A stretch of DNA of 64,000 nt from Bombyx mori (GCF_030269925.1 NC_085109.1:6882001-6946000); one strand, 5' to 3'. Positions 52,718-63,992 are shown, numbered from the stretch's first letter. Made by a program: numbers and translations. The notes: generated from the letters alone by a model not told the origin.

Positions 52718-55284
52718 ACTCTCTCTCTCTCTCCCTCCCTGTAGCGCAGTAAAAATGCACTTATCGTAATATTTGACTACTAAATAAGCTGAAAACCATA
52801 CTGTATACATAAAAACATTAAGTTAGTGTACCACTAACACGCAGAGCTCACGCAGAAATTATACCTTTGGGATATATTTCAGTAATAGATGAATACACAC
52901 CAATTAGAAATTAAATTTTGTATTAAATTAATTTATTAGTCGCGTGTTGTGCTAAAACGTACCACCCAAACAATGTATTGATTAAAACTGGCTCTACGTT
53001 CCAAATTTGAGTTTATCTTATTAATATTATTAACATCTTATTAATATCTTAATTATAATCTAACAATGTAATATTATAATTTGCGATGCTTTAAGTACTT
53101 CAGAATTTTTGGTCAAAGTGGAGTATGGCTATTTAGTATTGTTATTGGTTTCGCGAGGCGTAGACATTTTCAAAATTACATTTACGCTTTATATTAGCAT
53201 GTATTTTTTAAGGTTTGTTATTTCCGTGACGAAGAAAAGAAACCTTTATATCAAGAAGCAGCTTTATAGAAAATTGGATGGTAGCACGATGTATAGCAAA
53301 ATGTAGAAAGAGAATATCTGTAAAATCGAGTTGAATCACAATTTTACAACAACAATGTGATTATAAAATTTGCGTCTTAACTCTAGTTACCCTTTAAGTT
53401 CATTAAAGTTATTCATGAGCGCGTGTTAAAACATTTTTTATTAATGAATTATTTTACTCTAAATTACGATCAAACACATTTCGATACTTTGGAAAATTTA
53501 GTTGAAGATACGATACATATACTTCAATGCGTCTACTTTTCAGAATCTCCGAAGCTCGAATACTTCGTAGGCACGAACGACTGAACCTGACGTGAAATGA
53601 ACATCTTAAAAACGGTTTTAACTAAGCAAATTTCTTCAGAAAAAGTCTGTAACTATATTTGAGGTTTCACTAATGAAATATGTTTCAATAAGCTGACATT
53701 CTACTGTTAACGACGTAATAGCCCGAGAGCCCGTGGGCGAATACCTGTATGTATTTGACCAGACCTGAATTTTTGTACATTGAGACCCCTATAGCCACCT
53801 ATATTTTTTTAACTGATTTAACACTTCTAAATTTTGTCTTGAAGACATAATTTTTTTTATGAGGAATTGAATTATTTGTTTATCAGCATTATACCGTATT
53901 AGTTCCGCATTTCCATTGTTATTTTAAATTTTTTTGCTACGTACCATCCAATTTTTTAATTTACACATAATTAACTTCTTAATTTGGTGCATTACGACGG
54001 TGACCACTCACCTTTACTTAGGCCGTACACTCAAATATCTACAAAGGCAACGAAAAGAAAAGGTAACCTGTAAATAAATATCAAAACATTAGAGAATGTT
54101 TCGGGCTATATCTCACAAAAGCCGCAATTTCACACAACACTGAACACTAGAACATTCGGTCCCATGCTGACAAAATTACCGGGTTGATCTCGCCCTTACC
54201 TGCTATCAAAAAAGCCGTTGAGTGTGGGCGGTGCGTATCAAGGCTTTATACGACATATATTCGAATAGCTACTAAACTGTTGAAGCAATTAAGTTTAATG
54301 TAGTTTTGAGAGATTCGTTTTAAGGTTTTGTCATTACAGACTTGAGTAGTTCACCGGTATTGTGTTTGTTATTGTTATAGCCTCAGTGTGGGATTTCTTC
54401 ATCATGATCAGCTCACAGCTATCAATTGGGTACAGACTTCTTCTAATTCATTCATTCATTCACCCAAATGCTACAATTACAAAATAATAACAAACATTAT
54501 TGCCCCTTGTGTTGTCTTTAAAAATATAGTAATTCCTAAATTGTACTCGATTGCAACAACGGCTACACGCAATTGTTTCAAAGCAAAGCCTAAACGCTCG
54601 TGATCACATTCCTCATTACGCACATTATGAACCCATGATTACACCTAATATACGTACCTAGTACATACATACTTTTTCTTCTTCTCAAACGTGTCACTCT
54701 TGACGGAGTGGTCGTGATCGTCATGTAGTGTTGGACGTCATGCAGACTTGATACGTCTTGCGAAATCTCTCCCGGTTCGAAGCCATTCTACTGCACTCAT
54801 TTAGAGGACCCACTACAGTTTTAATTATATTATTTTACATACATATAATAATAATATACAATATTTAAAAATACTAGAAATATTCATGACTACTGCGACT
54901 TTTTTCTGTTTACCGTTTATTTGTAGAATTTCGAAATAAAATGATTACATTAAACACAATATTTTTAAAAGATGTCCATATTTTGCCTTAAATCGCTCGA
55001 TTTTTCAGCCACTGATGATGACGGCGCGGTAGAGGGAGGCCGCGTCAAAATCAGACGCACATATTTCCACGTGTCCTTCACATTTATTATTTTTTCTATA
55101 GTATTATTTTTCCCTGCTTATTTTTTTTTGTAAATATTTAGGTACCCCGACGTCGTTGCTTATTGCGTAATTTCGCCGAAGGCTTTTAATGTTTTATCGG
55201 AACAAAAATACAATGTGCTGCCGAGGGTATGGTTATAGCTTTAAAAAAAGGTTTTTTTTTTAACTAGTTGATAGTCAATATATA
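52718..55284. other. Intergenic DNA, one possible LINE scrap
   Basis: Largely AT-rich. At 54675-54820 a block (CGTGTCACTCTTGACGGAGT, GTAGTGTTGGACGTCATGC, GAAGCCATTCTACTGCACTC) resembles a common lepidopteran LINE-associated repeat. No gene recognised. Confidence 0.35.
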
Positions 55285-55646
55285 TGTAAGCTTGAGGGTA
55301 GACATTATCTTGTTGAACACCAAGTAAAACGATGTCACTTCTGATTCCTGATTTAATCAACAATATGTTATCTTAACAATTCACTTTAACACTTGTCCAA
55401 CTTTAACCAGTACGTACAACAGTCACTGAATCACACAACGTAACAAGGATATAGTAAGTGCACCAGGCAAGCGCAGTCCAACGAATGTTTTTCGCAAGGC
55501 ACGCACCGCCTTTTTATACTAGCCGGCGCAGCTGGCTTATGAGTCACTTCTGTTGCACGAGTGGAACGACACGGCCGGCGCACCCGGCTTGTGTGAGTCA
55601 CGCCTGTTGCACGTGATGTTTATTAGAAATATTGTTAACGCCGTCA
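55285..55646 (-). repeat. Copy B LTR (left; 3' LTR in transcription sense)
   Basis: 362 bp from TGTAAGCTTGAGGG to AACGCCGTCA. It differs from copy A LTRs by scattered changes, including TTCTGATTCC for TTTTGGTTCC and altered sequence around 55486-55560. Confidence 0.88.
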
Positions 55647-55976
55647 CGGCCATACTGACATGCGCTCGTCCTCGTGCGCCTTTTTATGGTTGTAGACAAT
55701 AAGCGTATTCGTTCATCCTGACATTAATGGATGCAACTTAAAACGTGGTCTATGATATTAACAATCTAATACGGTTCGGTTCGCATAATTCTTCAGAAAA
55801 TCCTATACTGGCTATAAATACTGACTGCTTACATACCTGGGCCAGTTCATTTAAATCTCTTCAGGTATGTAAGTATGTCCCTTTTAACTTAAATCGGAAT
55901 TGTTATCCCTTCAGTTTTTCGAACTGGACCGGATAATGCTAGACCGGATCGCAATCCCTGTAGCTAATTGTTGTGG

Positions 55977-56330
55977 CTAGTCCGGATGAAAATCCCTATA
56001 GCCAAGCCATTGGACCGGACAGACCCTTCAATGACTTCACACTTTTTTTTCTTTTTTTTTTTTTTTTCTCTTTTTTTTTTTTTTATTGCTAGTCCGGATC
56101 AACATCCCTTTAGCCAAGTCGTTGGACCGGATACACCCTTCAACGACCTACATTTTTTTTCTCTTTTTTTTTTTTTTTTTGCTAGTCCGGATTAACATCC
56201 CTTTAGCCAAGTCATTGGACCGGATACACCCTTCAATGACTTACAATTTCTTTTTTTTTCTCTTTTTTTTTTTTTTTTTGCTAGTCCGGATTAACATCTC
56301 TCTAGCCACATACAATTCTCTTTTTTTTTT
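55977..56330. repeat. Tandem array of polypyrimidine-bearing units, copy B
   Basis: Units start CTAGTCCGGAT at 55977, 56089, 56182 and 56281 (112, 93 and 99 bp, then a partial unit). Each has GCCAAG(T/C)CATTGGACCGGA-like sequence and ends in a T/CT run of 30-45 bases. On the element's sense strand these runs are purine tracts. Confidence 0.85.
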
Positions 56331-56513
56331 TTTTTTAATCTCCTTGTACGGTAGCTTTTGTTAAAACATCTCTTAAACCAGAACATTTATACGGAATTTC
56401 TTCAGAAACAGTGCGAGCCCGACCATCGTTTTCTACATTTCCAACACCTGCACCTGAGGTGCCTGAGCTTACAGACATTGTATCACTACCCGCAGACTAT
56501 GTTTGCTGTATCG

Positions 56514-56717
56514 CTATTTGCGGACAAAAATGTCGCTTCTATTGTCAGTGATAGAGTCGTCATCATTAAGATCAGTTTCATGAACAAGATTACTTAACCC
56601 ATCTGTGTACGCCGTCACGTCATCGTCACTATAATTTTCAGAAATTTCTAGTAGGCCTGACGGGCCTCGAGGTACTTCGCGTAAGTTTTCATGGGAAACT
56701 TTGTACACTAGAACCAT
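56514..56717 (-). pseudogene. Copy B: C-terminal element ORF fragment (67 aa)
   Basis: Same 67-residue ORF as 13522-13725, with one residue different (VSHENL against VPHENL). It is followed on the sense strand by the tandem array. Its preservation in both copies probably reflects recent common origin rather than selection. Function not recognised. Confidence 0.5.
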
Positions 56718-56759
56718 TTACATGTCTCAACTTATACCTATCGTTTTCCAAAACTGCAG

Positions 56760-57166
56760 ATGATTGAAGGATTACTGGTGGTCCGGAGGCCTTTCCCGCT
56801 TCACCGGGACGGGTGAGCGAGCAAAGGCTCAGCCAAGAGGGGTGGGATTTGCTAACAACTGCCCGAGTGCCTCCGAAGGAGACCTAACAACTCAAGAGCA
56901 ATTGCTTCGCGAATGAATCTACTACCGGATCGGAATCGTGACCCACTGAGAAGATCCGGCGAGAAACTCAGTGGGCTGATGCATGGGTTAGGTTGCACGT
57001 CGACCTCTTTGTAGAGTTCGATGAGTACGGTTACCGGGGTTCCTCAGCCTGCTCCTAGTGTTAGAGCTGAAGGTATCTAATGCAAGAGTTACTGGATCTG
57101 GTGGATCCGTAAGGACGTGTCTAGGGCGACGACGGTGACTTGCTCCTGCGTGATCAGGATTCGGGG
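56760..57166 (-). mobile_element. 5'-truncated Jockey-type insertion inside copy B
   Basis: Same insertion as in copy A but 24 bp longer at its 5' end (to GATCAGGATTCGGGG). Flanks ACTGCAG and GTGCAG suggest a short duplication TGCAG. Confidence 0.85.
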
Positions 57167-57206
57167 TGCAGTAATGTTGAAGGGACCTTTATATTTTCGG
57201 TCTAAT

Positions 57207-57491
57207 TTACGAAAACAAAACCCCCAGCGGAAAAGAGTTTGACTTTAGCTTTGCCTCGACTAAACCAAGCTTCTGTTTGTGCCCATTTTTTTTTTTTTTT
57301 TTTTTGTTTTCGCAGGCCTTCGACCGTGCTAAATCAAGATCTAATCTAGAGGGATTATCACTCTGTTGAAACTTAGATATTTCAAGTGAACTACCCTGAA
57401 CGGTAAACATCTATTCTATTGGAGTAAACCCTGTTACTCGACAACGTGTACTATTAAGGGCGAGTTGAATATCCCCTAACTGCTCTTGCCA
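57207..57491 (-). pseudogene. Copy B: integrase C-terminal remnant
   Basis: The minus-strand frame reads WQEQLGDIQLALNSTRCRVT then GFTPIE, a stop, and MFTVQGSSLEISKFQQ. The W...L.DIQ.ALN.....TG.TP.E pattern is the end of the integrase catalytic core of gypsy-group elements. One in-frame stop (57411-57413) and an A-run insertion after ENK (about 57285-57305) disable it. Directly upstream it is joined to the protease region, so reverse transcriptase and RNase H are deleted. This remnant is the main evidence for the gypsy-like assignment. Confidence 0.72.
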
Positions 57492-57539
57492 TGATTGGTC
57501 CGAGTTACTTTCAGATCAAAGAATGACTTGTTCATGAAA

Positions 57540-57695
57540 CCGCTTACCATTGAATAAATTACTATGTTTTTTTTTTTTTTTTGAGTCTACATTCTGACCT
57601 TGAATGGAACATAAAGGGGAAGCCAAAACCACTTATCTGTAACACACTGAAGCTCTGGAACACACGTTGACGTCTCTGGTTGGACCTGCCACAGC
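57540..57695 (-). pseudogene. Copy B: protease region remnant
   Basis: Corresponds to 14150-14313 of copy A. The motif reads PFMFHSRSEC, more decayed than in A. A T run of 17 (57567-57583) interrupts it. The Gag knuckle seen in A is deleted here. Confidence 0.55.
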
Positions 57696-57697
57696 AC

Positions 57698-57897
57698 AGT
57701 CTCCTACGAGGCGGCGCACCCTAGCGCAAGTGCAGCCGGAGCGCGGGGGCTCCAATATCGGCAGTCCGTGCTGGAGGCGTGATCTCGTCGTTTGGCGGAC
57801 CCGTCGGCCGGCCTCCGTACCGTCGAGGCGATCTGCCCGGTTCTCGCGGACTGGGTGGGCCGCGACCGCGGAAGTCTCACCTCCGGCTACCTGTGCA
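57698..57897 (+). pseudogene. R1-clade fragment in copy B
   Basis: Matches copy A from SYEAARPSASAAGARG through ADPSAGLRTVEAICPVLADW. The upstream part and the SINE tail are missing because of the deletion joined at 57695-57697. Confidence 0.7.
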
Positions 57898-58170
57898 GAC
57901 TCACAAGACATTTTACCACCATGCAAACTTCTTACCGCAACAAATCTTACCAGCCACCACGCAAACTACAATTTTACGGGTTCCACCTCTCTTACACGAT
58001 GTTACTCCCACACTGAGGAAGCCAACCGCGAACACTTGTCAAGCACGCACAAGCACGCACTTCACCGGAAAAACCTGCATCCGCCAGCGGAACCCGAACA
58101 CCGCCGCATCGCCAGACACGAACGCACCGGACGTCTTATCTTACAGGTCACGACGACTTCAGATGTGTCA
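57895..58170 (-). repeat. SINE head portion in copy B
   Basis: From ACTCACAAGACATTTTACC to CACGACGACTTC, matching 15104-15373 of copy A almost exactly. It is the tRNA-related half of the Bm1-like SINE, strongly diverged. Confidence 0.6.
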
Positions 58171-58738
58171 ATTTTTCTTCCCCACGGAAACTTGCTTGCT
58201 TTCTTGTTTGCTTGCTTGCTGGAGCCCGAAGTCATCGAACGTGTAGTGTTATTGGTATTGAATCGAGTAGATTCTAAAATTTCAGCGACAATTCACAGTC
58301 TCATGTCCTGGTTTACTGTACTAGTGCCATATAACTCTAGCAGTAGTCATTGGCTTAAAAAAGATTCGTGTCGGAACTACCCACTCGTCATGACAGATCC
58401 ATTATTGCGATCGAAGTTTCACTTGAGATTTGCACTTGCCTTAATTTCTTGCAATAGCTTGTTACGTGTTGTATTTCCGTTAGTAAACGCCATGTGATGA
58501 CGTCGACAGTCAAACTGGGCAACATGAGCCAGAACGTAAGATGTGACGATTTCTTCGTGGCTCAGATCTTCCATCGAGGTAACCGAGACGTTATTACACG
58601 ACTTACGTATGCTGCATTCACGTTCTTGTGGCGTACCACTACTAGTATTCTGATCTGCATAATGTTTTTTTTTGCTGTACTTCGAACATGTTCAAACACG
58701 TCACGCCAGTGAGAGTAGAGTCCTGATCTCACTTCTGA
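58171..58738 (-). pseudogene. Copy B: 5' internal region and degenerate Gag
   Basis: Nearly identical to 15374-15944 of copy A, including the decayed knuckle-like frame. A 276-codon plus-strand ORF crossing this region is antisense and not a gene. Confidence 0.5.
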
Positions 58739-58950
58739 TGTAAGCTTGAGGGTAGACATTATCTTGTTGAACACCAAGTAAAACGATGTCACTTCTGATT
58801 CCTGATTTAATCAACAATATGTTATCTTAACAATTCACTTTAACACTTGTCCAACTTTAACCAGTACGTACAACAGTCACTGAATCACACAACGTAACAA
58901 GGATATAGTAAGTGCACCAGGCAAGCGCAGTCCAACGAATGTTTTTCGCA
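58739..58950 (-). repeat. Copy B LTR (right; partial, interrupted by E4)
   Basis: Starts TGTAAGCTTGAGGG and continues to GAATGTTTTTCGCA, where E4 is inserted. The left LTR continues AGGCACGCACCGCC at this point; the rest should resume just past 64000. Confidence 0.88.
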
Positions 58951-59153
58951 TTTTTTTTTCCTACCTATGCTGATAGCCTTGAGAGGCTATTTCAGCTTCA
59001 CCCTAACGTTTGTAGGTGAGCTCGCGGGGCTCAACCGGAGAGTTGCTAACACTGACCCTAGCAAGAGCAGTGCTTCGCAGAATCTACCACCGGATCGGAA
59101 ACGCGACCCACTGAGAAGATCCGGCGAGAAACTCAGTGGGCTGTGTCTATGGG

Positions 59154-62036
59154 TTAGTTCGCTCGTCGAGCCCTTCGTCGCAAGCGACGGGTTCGACGAG
59201 GACGGTGACCGGTGCTTGTGGTGCCTAAGAGCACCGTTAATGGATCAGGAGGATCCGTAATGACGTGCTTTGGGCGACGTCGACGGTTTACCATTCGGTC
59301 TACTGGGTCGGGTATGTAATTTCCAGCGGCTACGATGAGAGGGTTCTCATGTCGTGCCGCCTTCTCAAAATGGCGCAGCGATGCCGACTGTAGATACTTA
59401 CTGACAGAGTCAAGCTCCAGGTCATCGTGGAGATCCACGTTCCTCAGGAACCATGGTGCTCCGACGGCTATCCTGCAGAATCGGGATTGAATAACCTGAA
59501 GGGGCTTCAAGTTGGTGCGGGCTGCGTGAGCGAACACTACGCTTGCATACGTCATAACGGGGCGTATGCAAGTTTTGTAGAGAGTTACCTTATTACGGAG
59601 GGACAGTTTGCTTCGCTTGCAAAGCATAGGGTAGAGACGTCCTAATATGAAGGCGGCACGGTCGCGTACCGTTTTAATATGGGGACGGAATGTCATCCCT
59701 CTGTCGAGGGTGACGCCTAGGTATTTGACCTGCGAGGCCCACGGTATGGGCTGGCCAAAGAGAGTGACGGGGCTAACGGCGGAGGTGTTTGCGCGCCTAT
59801 TAGGGAGTGGGATGCTCGAAGTGGTATTCGGAGGGCGACCCCTTTTGAAGAGCACCGCTGTGCTTTTCGTGGGGTTGATGTCGATGCGCCACTTCCGGAA
59901 CCACTGTCCCATGGTGGCTACTGCGATCTGGAGTCGCCGATGAAGCAGCGACATCTTCCTACACGAGTAGTAGATAGCCGTGTCATCGGCGAAGAGCGCT
60001 AGATGGGTCTCCGGAGACCGGGGTATATCATTGATATACAAACTAAATAATAACGGGGAGAGCGCGGAGCCTTGCGGGACTCCGGCAGTCAGTTGACGGG
60101 AACGAGAACGAGTTCCCTCTACTCGATATCGAAACGAACGGTTCGACAAGAAGTCTCGTATGATGAGCACGAGTCTGTCTGGCACTCCCATGTTGTACAG
60201 TTTGTAAATTAAACCGTTGTGCCAGACTTTGTCGAACGCCTTCGCGATGTCGAAGAAGAGGGCACCGGTCGGGATTTGTTTACGCCTATTTAGTCCTATC
60301 AGGATGTGCTCCGTGAGGCGGTGCACTTGTTGTACGCACGAGTGTTTAGAGCGGAATCCGAACTGTTCGTCTATGAGAATTTTGTTCGCGGTAACAAAAT
60401 CCCAGAGGCGTTTCCTAAGGAGTCGTTCGTAAATTTTTCCTATCGTCGGGAGGAGACTAATCGGACGGTAACTAGAAGTTTCGTTTGTCGGTTTGCCCGG
60501 CTTATGTATACCGATAACGTCCGCTTCTTTCCACACCGCGGGAAAGATGCAGTGCGTCATAGCGGCATTTAAAATTGTAGCCAACATTGCTATCAGTTGG
60601 ACTGGCAAGAGTTTTAGCGCGCGGTTGCGGATGCCGTCGGAGCCGGGTGCCTTCCTAGGTTGGAGATTGTGGATCGCGTCTCTAACTTCGTCAGTGGTAA
60701 TGGGGGGTAACGCGTCCGAGGGCGGCAGGGAAGCTCTGCGCTCGACCTCCCTGTCGACTAACTCGGTGTGTTCGGGGTCCGCGTGTTGAGTGCTGGTGGT
60801 GCACTGCTCTTGCAGTGCATCGGCCAGCAGCTCAGCCTTGTCATCGTCATCGAATGCCGGTGGTTGGCCTGAAGGGCGTACGAGGGGAGGCATAGTAGCG
60901 GTAGTTTCGGATTTGAGAGTCCTAGCTAGTCGCCAGTATGCTTGGTGGGAGGGCGCGAGTTGTTCTAAATAACTATGCCAATTATTGTTACGCGCGTCAC
61001 TTAGGCGGGAGTGGACTTCGCGTTGTAGACGACGCATCCGAATCCGGTTTGAATGCGTGGGAAGACGATCGTAGGCCCGGATTGCCGCGTTCCTAACTCT
61101 TAAGAGATTCCTAAGTTCGGAGGACAGTCTGATGCGGTGGAAGCTGTCCTCCACATCGACTTCTTTTGAAGATCTAATGATCGCGGAAGAGATGTGATCG
61201 GTAATGATGTTTATGGATTCGACGGTGTCCTCGGGGGATAGATTCGAATCCGGGCCGTAAGGGAGGATTGGCGGAGCGGCTTCGGCTAGGCACGTGCCCA
61301 GCTTATTCCAATCCACCATGGTCCTCGTAACAGTGGCTGGGTTGTGAGGGCGACCGAGCTGCATAAGGACAGGTCGGTGGTCTGAGTCGAGCTCTGACAG
61401 TGCTTCGATGGAACGTAAGCGCAGAGTTACGTTCCTAAGCAATGCCAGGTCTATAGTGCTCGGACGGAGCGCGATGTTATACGGATAACATGTTGGAGTT
61501 GGGGGACCGACTACTTCAAAAGTGAGGTCGTCTATAAACGCGTTGAGACGCCTACCGTTAACGTTCGTACGATGGCAGTTCCACCTAGTGTGGTGGCAAT
61601 TTAAATCGCCTGCCAGGATGACGGAGTCTCCCATGCCAAACAGTGACTCGATGTCACTGCTCAGGAGGGGCTTGTCCGGGGGGAGATAAACGGATGCGAT
61701 GACGATCGGCTGGTGTCCCGTCAGCGAGATACGGCACACTGACGCCTCGATATGTAAGAGCGAGGGAGTATCGAGAGGAACAACGTGCAGAGCCCGCCTA
61801 TAGTAAATGGCAGTCCCGCCTTTGGAGGCGGTGAGTCTGTCATTCCTAACCATGACGTAATTCGCGACTTTCGGGTCACGACGCGAGGGCTTCAGACAGG
61901 TCTCCTGCACTAACAAAATATCTACAAGATTATCGCGGAGGAATTCGAAAATTTGATCGCGTTGCCGCGCGAGTCCGTTAGCATTGTAGAATGCTAACGT
62001 AAGGGAATACGGTTTTTCTCTACCTTTTTGCGCCAT
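59154..62036 (-). CDS. E4 ORF2: endonuclease-reverse transcriptase
   Basis: 960 residues. Endonuclease motifs: FYNANGLARQ, LVQETCLKP, AGDLNCHHTRWNC, SDHRPVLM. Reverse transcriptase motifs: SYRPISLLPTIGKIYERLL, DEQFGFRSKHSC, FFDIAKAFDKVWH, AGVPQGSALSPLLF and FADD at 682-685. The C-terminal YKTCIRPVMTYASVVFAHAA is shared with E1/E2. No RNase H. The ATG lies in CCGGTAATCAATGGCG, the same junction as in E1/E2. Here the ORF1 stop is 20 bases upstream and in a different frame, so reinitiation over a short gap is the likeliest route. Intact as far as I can see. Confidence 0.93.
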   Translation of the reverse strand: MAQKGREKPYSLTLAFYNANGLARQRDQIFEFLRDNLVDILLVQETCLKPSRRDPKVANYVMVRNDRLTASKGGTAIYYRRALHVVPLDTPSLLHIEASVCRISLTGHQPIVIASVYLPPDKPLLSSDIESLFGMGDSVILAGDLNCHHTRWNCHRTNVNGRRLNAFIDDLTFEVVGPPTPTCYPYNIALRPSTIDLALLRNVTLRLRSIEALSELDSDHRPVLMQLGRPHNPATVTRTMVDWNKLGTCLAEAAPPILPYGPDSNLSPEDTVESINIITDHISSAIIRSSKEVDVEDSFHRIRLSSELRNLLRVRNAAIRAYDRLPTHSNRIRMRRLQREVHSRLSDARNNNWHSYLEQLAPSHQAYWRLARTLKSETTATMPPLVRPSGQPPAFDDDDKAELLADALQEQCTTSTQHADPEHTELVDREVERRASLPPSDALPPITTDEVRDAIHNLQPRKAPGSDGIRNRALKLLPVQLIAMLATILNAAMTHCIFPAVWKEADVIGIHKPGKPTNETSSYRPISLLPTIGKIYERLLRKRLWDFVTANKILIDEQFGFRSKHSCVQQVHRLTEHILIGLNRRKQIPTGALFFDIAKAFDKVWHNGLIYKLYNMGVPDRLVLIIRDFLSNRSFRYRVEGTRSRSRQLTAGVPQGSALSPLLFSLYINDIPRSPETHLALFADDTAIYYSCRKMSLLHRRLQIAVATMGQWFRKWRIDINPTKSTAVLFKRGRPPNTTSSIPLPNRRANTSAVSPVTLFGQPIPWASQVKYLGVTLDRGMTFRPHIKTVRDRAAFILGRLYPMLCKRSKLSLRNKVTLYKTCIRPVMTYASVVFAHAARTNLKPLQVIQSRFCRIAVGAPWFLRNVDLHDDLELDSVSKYLQSASLRHFEKAARHENPLIVAAGNYIPDPVDRMVNRRRRPKHVITDPPDPLTVLLGTTSTGHRPRRTRRLRRRARRAN

Positions 62037-62056
62037 TGATTACCGGTAAATAATTT

Positions 62057-63661
62057 TTATAACGTGCGAGACACGGACTCGTAGACGTCCATGTGATCGA
62101 AAGCGGCCGCGAGCCGCTGTTCGGGGGTTACCGACCTACGGATAGCATCTGCGAACGATCGCAGACGGTCAAAGTTTACCGCGGTGACGAAGTCGCGCAC
62201 GAGCGCGAAGTCGTTGACGACTGAGGGTTGCGGGGGGCGGTACGCGGGCGCGGGGCGAGGTGCGAGCAGGGGCTGAGGCGCGTGACGTGTCGCAGGCGGG
62301 AGCTGGGGTACGTTTTGTGTTCCCTCCTTCGTATACGGCAGCGGTTTTTTCCACGCCGAGACGGTGGGAACCGCAGCCGGTACGAAGGCTGGTTTCGGCA
62401 CTGAAGGCGCCGAAGTCTTTGGGTCGACGGTTCGGGGGGCTGGGTGGTTCAGGCGTTTACGCGGAGCCCTAGGACATCCGCGGTAGTTTGCCGGGTGCCC
62501 TTGCTTAAGGCATAGGACACAGCTTGGGGGTTCCGTCGCGGTTTCCCTAACACGCGAACATTCTGTGGTTGCGTGATCGCCGAGGCATTTCACGCAGCGG
62601 GGGCGCGCGTGGCAATTACGCGCTGAGTGGCCATAGAGCTGGCACCTGTGGCACTGCCCGGGAGTACCACGTTTATGGGGGGCTTCAATGGTGACCCCGG
62701 AGAGGCCGCATATCGTTTTGAGACATGAGATTCTTTTCTTTGCCTCCGGGGTTGATTCTAGCGCGACGAGAATCATATTGTACGGCTGTCTGCCGCGTCC
62801 GCTGTGCATCCGGTGCACACTAATTATTGGGAGGGACTGACCGATCAGATCCTCCTTTACGTAGTCTATGTCGAGTTCCTTGGGGACTCCACGTATCACT
62901 ACGCGGAGTTCGCGGTCCTCCTGAAGAGCATAGGTGTGATAACCTATGTTCTCCTTTCGGAGGTAAGCAGAGAGGGCCCTATGGTCGCCCGGCGTTGCGA
63001 CCTTAATCTGAATCCCATGCGCGACGTTACGCGCATGGGTATAATTAATTTTGTTGGCCTGAAGGGCCTGGGATACGCGATTCCACGCTGACTTCTCCTG
63101 GAGTATCAGCGGGGGCGGGACAACTGTTTTAGGCGCGGGCGCGGTTTTTGGGCGCGGCGGTGGGATTACGCGGCGGGCGGAGTCCGACTCCGGCGTTACG
63201 ACTACCTGCGGTCGGGAGGCGGTCGCGGACTTGGTTTGCTTCGTCATGGAGCTCCGGGACTCCACGACGCGAGTACGCTTTTTACCGCGCGTTACAGTTT
63301 GGAACCCATCCGAGGTTCCGGGTTGAGGGCTAGTCGCGGACTCGAAGTCCATCTCCGATTCGGTATCGGAGCCTGAACTAGACGCTATTGAGGTCGCGAC
63401 GGACGAAACTGACGTGATTGACGCGGGCGCGGGGGTAGCGGGGGCGGGGGCGTTAGACGCTACGGCGGCGGCGTGCGTACGTGCGCTTGAACACGGACCG
63501 ACGGCGGGGCACGCGAGGCATGCCTGCGAGGCATGTTTGGCGACGGCGGCGAGAGATGCGGGGGGAGAATAATTACCGAATGAGGCCCTATAGGCTTCGA
63601 ATTCGGGCGCGATTGACGGATATTTTTCCCGAATGAAGTCGATGAAAAGTTTTTCCTCCAT
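62057..63661 (-). CDS. E4 ORF1: Gag-like zinc-knuckle protein
   Basis: 534 residues. Start MEEKLFIDFIREKYPSIAPE aligns with the E1/E2 starts. A low-complexity Ala/Ser/Pro segment with an acidic patch (SDTESEMDFES) and the basic RGKKRTR is followed by the RRM-like/PRE_C2HC-like region (VVIRGVPKELDIDYVKEDLI, YNMILVALESTPEAKK). The knuckles are CHRCQLYGHSARNC, CVKCLGDHATTEC and CVLCLKQGHPANYRGC. The C-terminus ends earlier (SRTL) than in E1/E2, so the stop no longer abuts ORF2. Probably RNA-binding; frame intact. Confidence 0.92.
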   Translation of the reverse strand: MEEKLFIDFIREKYPSIAPEFEAYRASFGNYSPPASLAAVAKHASQACLACPAVGPCSSARTHAAAVASNAPAPATPAPASITSVSSVATSIASSSGSDTESEMDFESATSPQPGTSDGFQTVTRGKKRTRVVESRSSMTKQTKSATASRPQVVVTPESDSARRVIPPPRPKTAPAPKTVVPPPLILQEKSAWNRVSQALQANKINYTHARNVAHGIQIKVATPGDHRALSAYLRKENIGYHTYALQEDRELRVVIRGVPKELDIDYVKEDLIGQSLPIISVHRMHSGRGRQPYNMILVALESTPEAKKRISCLKTICGLSGVTIEAPHKRGTPGQCHRCQLYGHSARNCHARPRCVKCLGDHATTECSRVRETATEPPSCVLCLKQGHPANYRGCPRAPRKRLNHPAPRTVDPKTSAPSVPKPAFVPAAVPTVSAWKKPLPYTKEGTQNVPQLPPATRHAPQPLLAPRPAPAYRPPQPSVVNDFALVRDFVTAVNFDRLRSFADAIRRSVTPEQRLAAAFDHMDVYESVSRTL

Positions 63662-63677
63662 CTTTACGTGATTTTCG

Positions 63678-63727
63678 CCCGGGGGGGGCGGCCCCGGGAC
63701 TTAAACACGCGCTCGCCTTGCGGCGAG
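63678..63727 (-). promoter_or_regulatory. Paired hairpins upstream of ORF1 in E4
   Basis: The minus strand carries CTCGCCGCAAGGCGAG (63712-63727), then 13 bases, then arms CCCGGGG / CCCCGGG (63678-63698), 16 bases before the ATG. The arms are changed on both sides relative to E2 yet still pair. Confidence 0.58.
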
Positions 63728-63960
63728 GCCCCTGCGTCGGTAACACTAAATTGGCCGAAGCGATTCTAGGAATTTTAGAAATTTTAGTGAATAGAATAAG
63801 TAGAATAGAATTAGAGTGAATAGAACCACTGCACAGTTCCCGGGCGGCAATGCCTTGCAATTAGGCGCAGGTACAAATTCCGAGAAACACTTGGGCCACA
63901 GATGTGCCACGAACAATGATCTATTATCACCGGTAGTCACTTCCGACAAAACAATGAGCA

Positions 63961-63992
63961 CGTCCACGCGCGTCGGTTGCTCAAATCGGAAT
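63961..63992 (-). promoter_or_regulatory. E4 internal promoter region
   Basis: Minus strand ATTCCGATTTGAGC begins at 63992 (+1) and GGACG falls at 63965-63961, exactly +28 to +32, followed by TG. This is the same spacing as E2. Confidence 0.58.

Larger units (their letters stand above)
58951..63992 (-). mobile_element. E4: full-length Jockey-type element inserted in an LTR
   Basis: About 5.04 kb on the minus strand with a short poly(A) (T run 58951-58959). The target duplication is GTTTTTCGCA at 58941-58950, with GTTTTTCG at 63993-64000 where the window ends. The preceding GAAT is shared by the target and the element end, so the 5' boundary is ambiguous by about four bases. It belongs to a related but distinct family from E1/E2: ORF2 is clearly similar and FADD is at the same residue number. 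Both ORFs are open. Confidence 0.92.
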
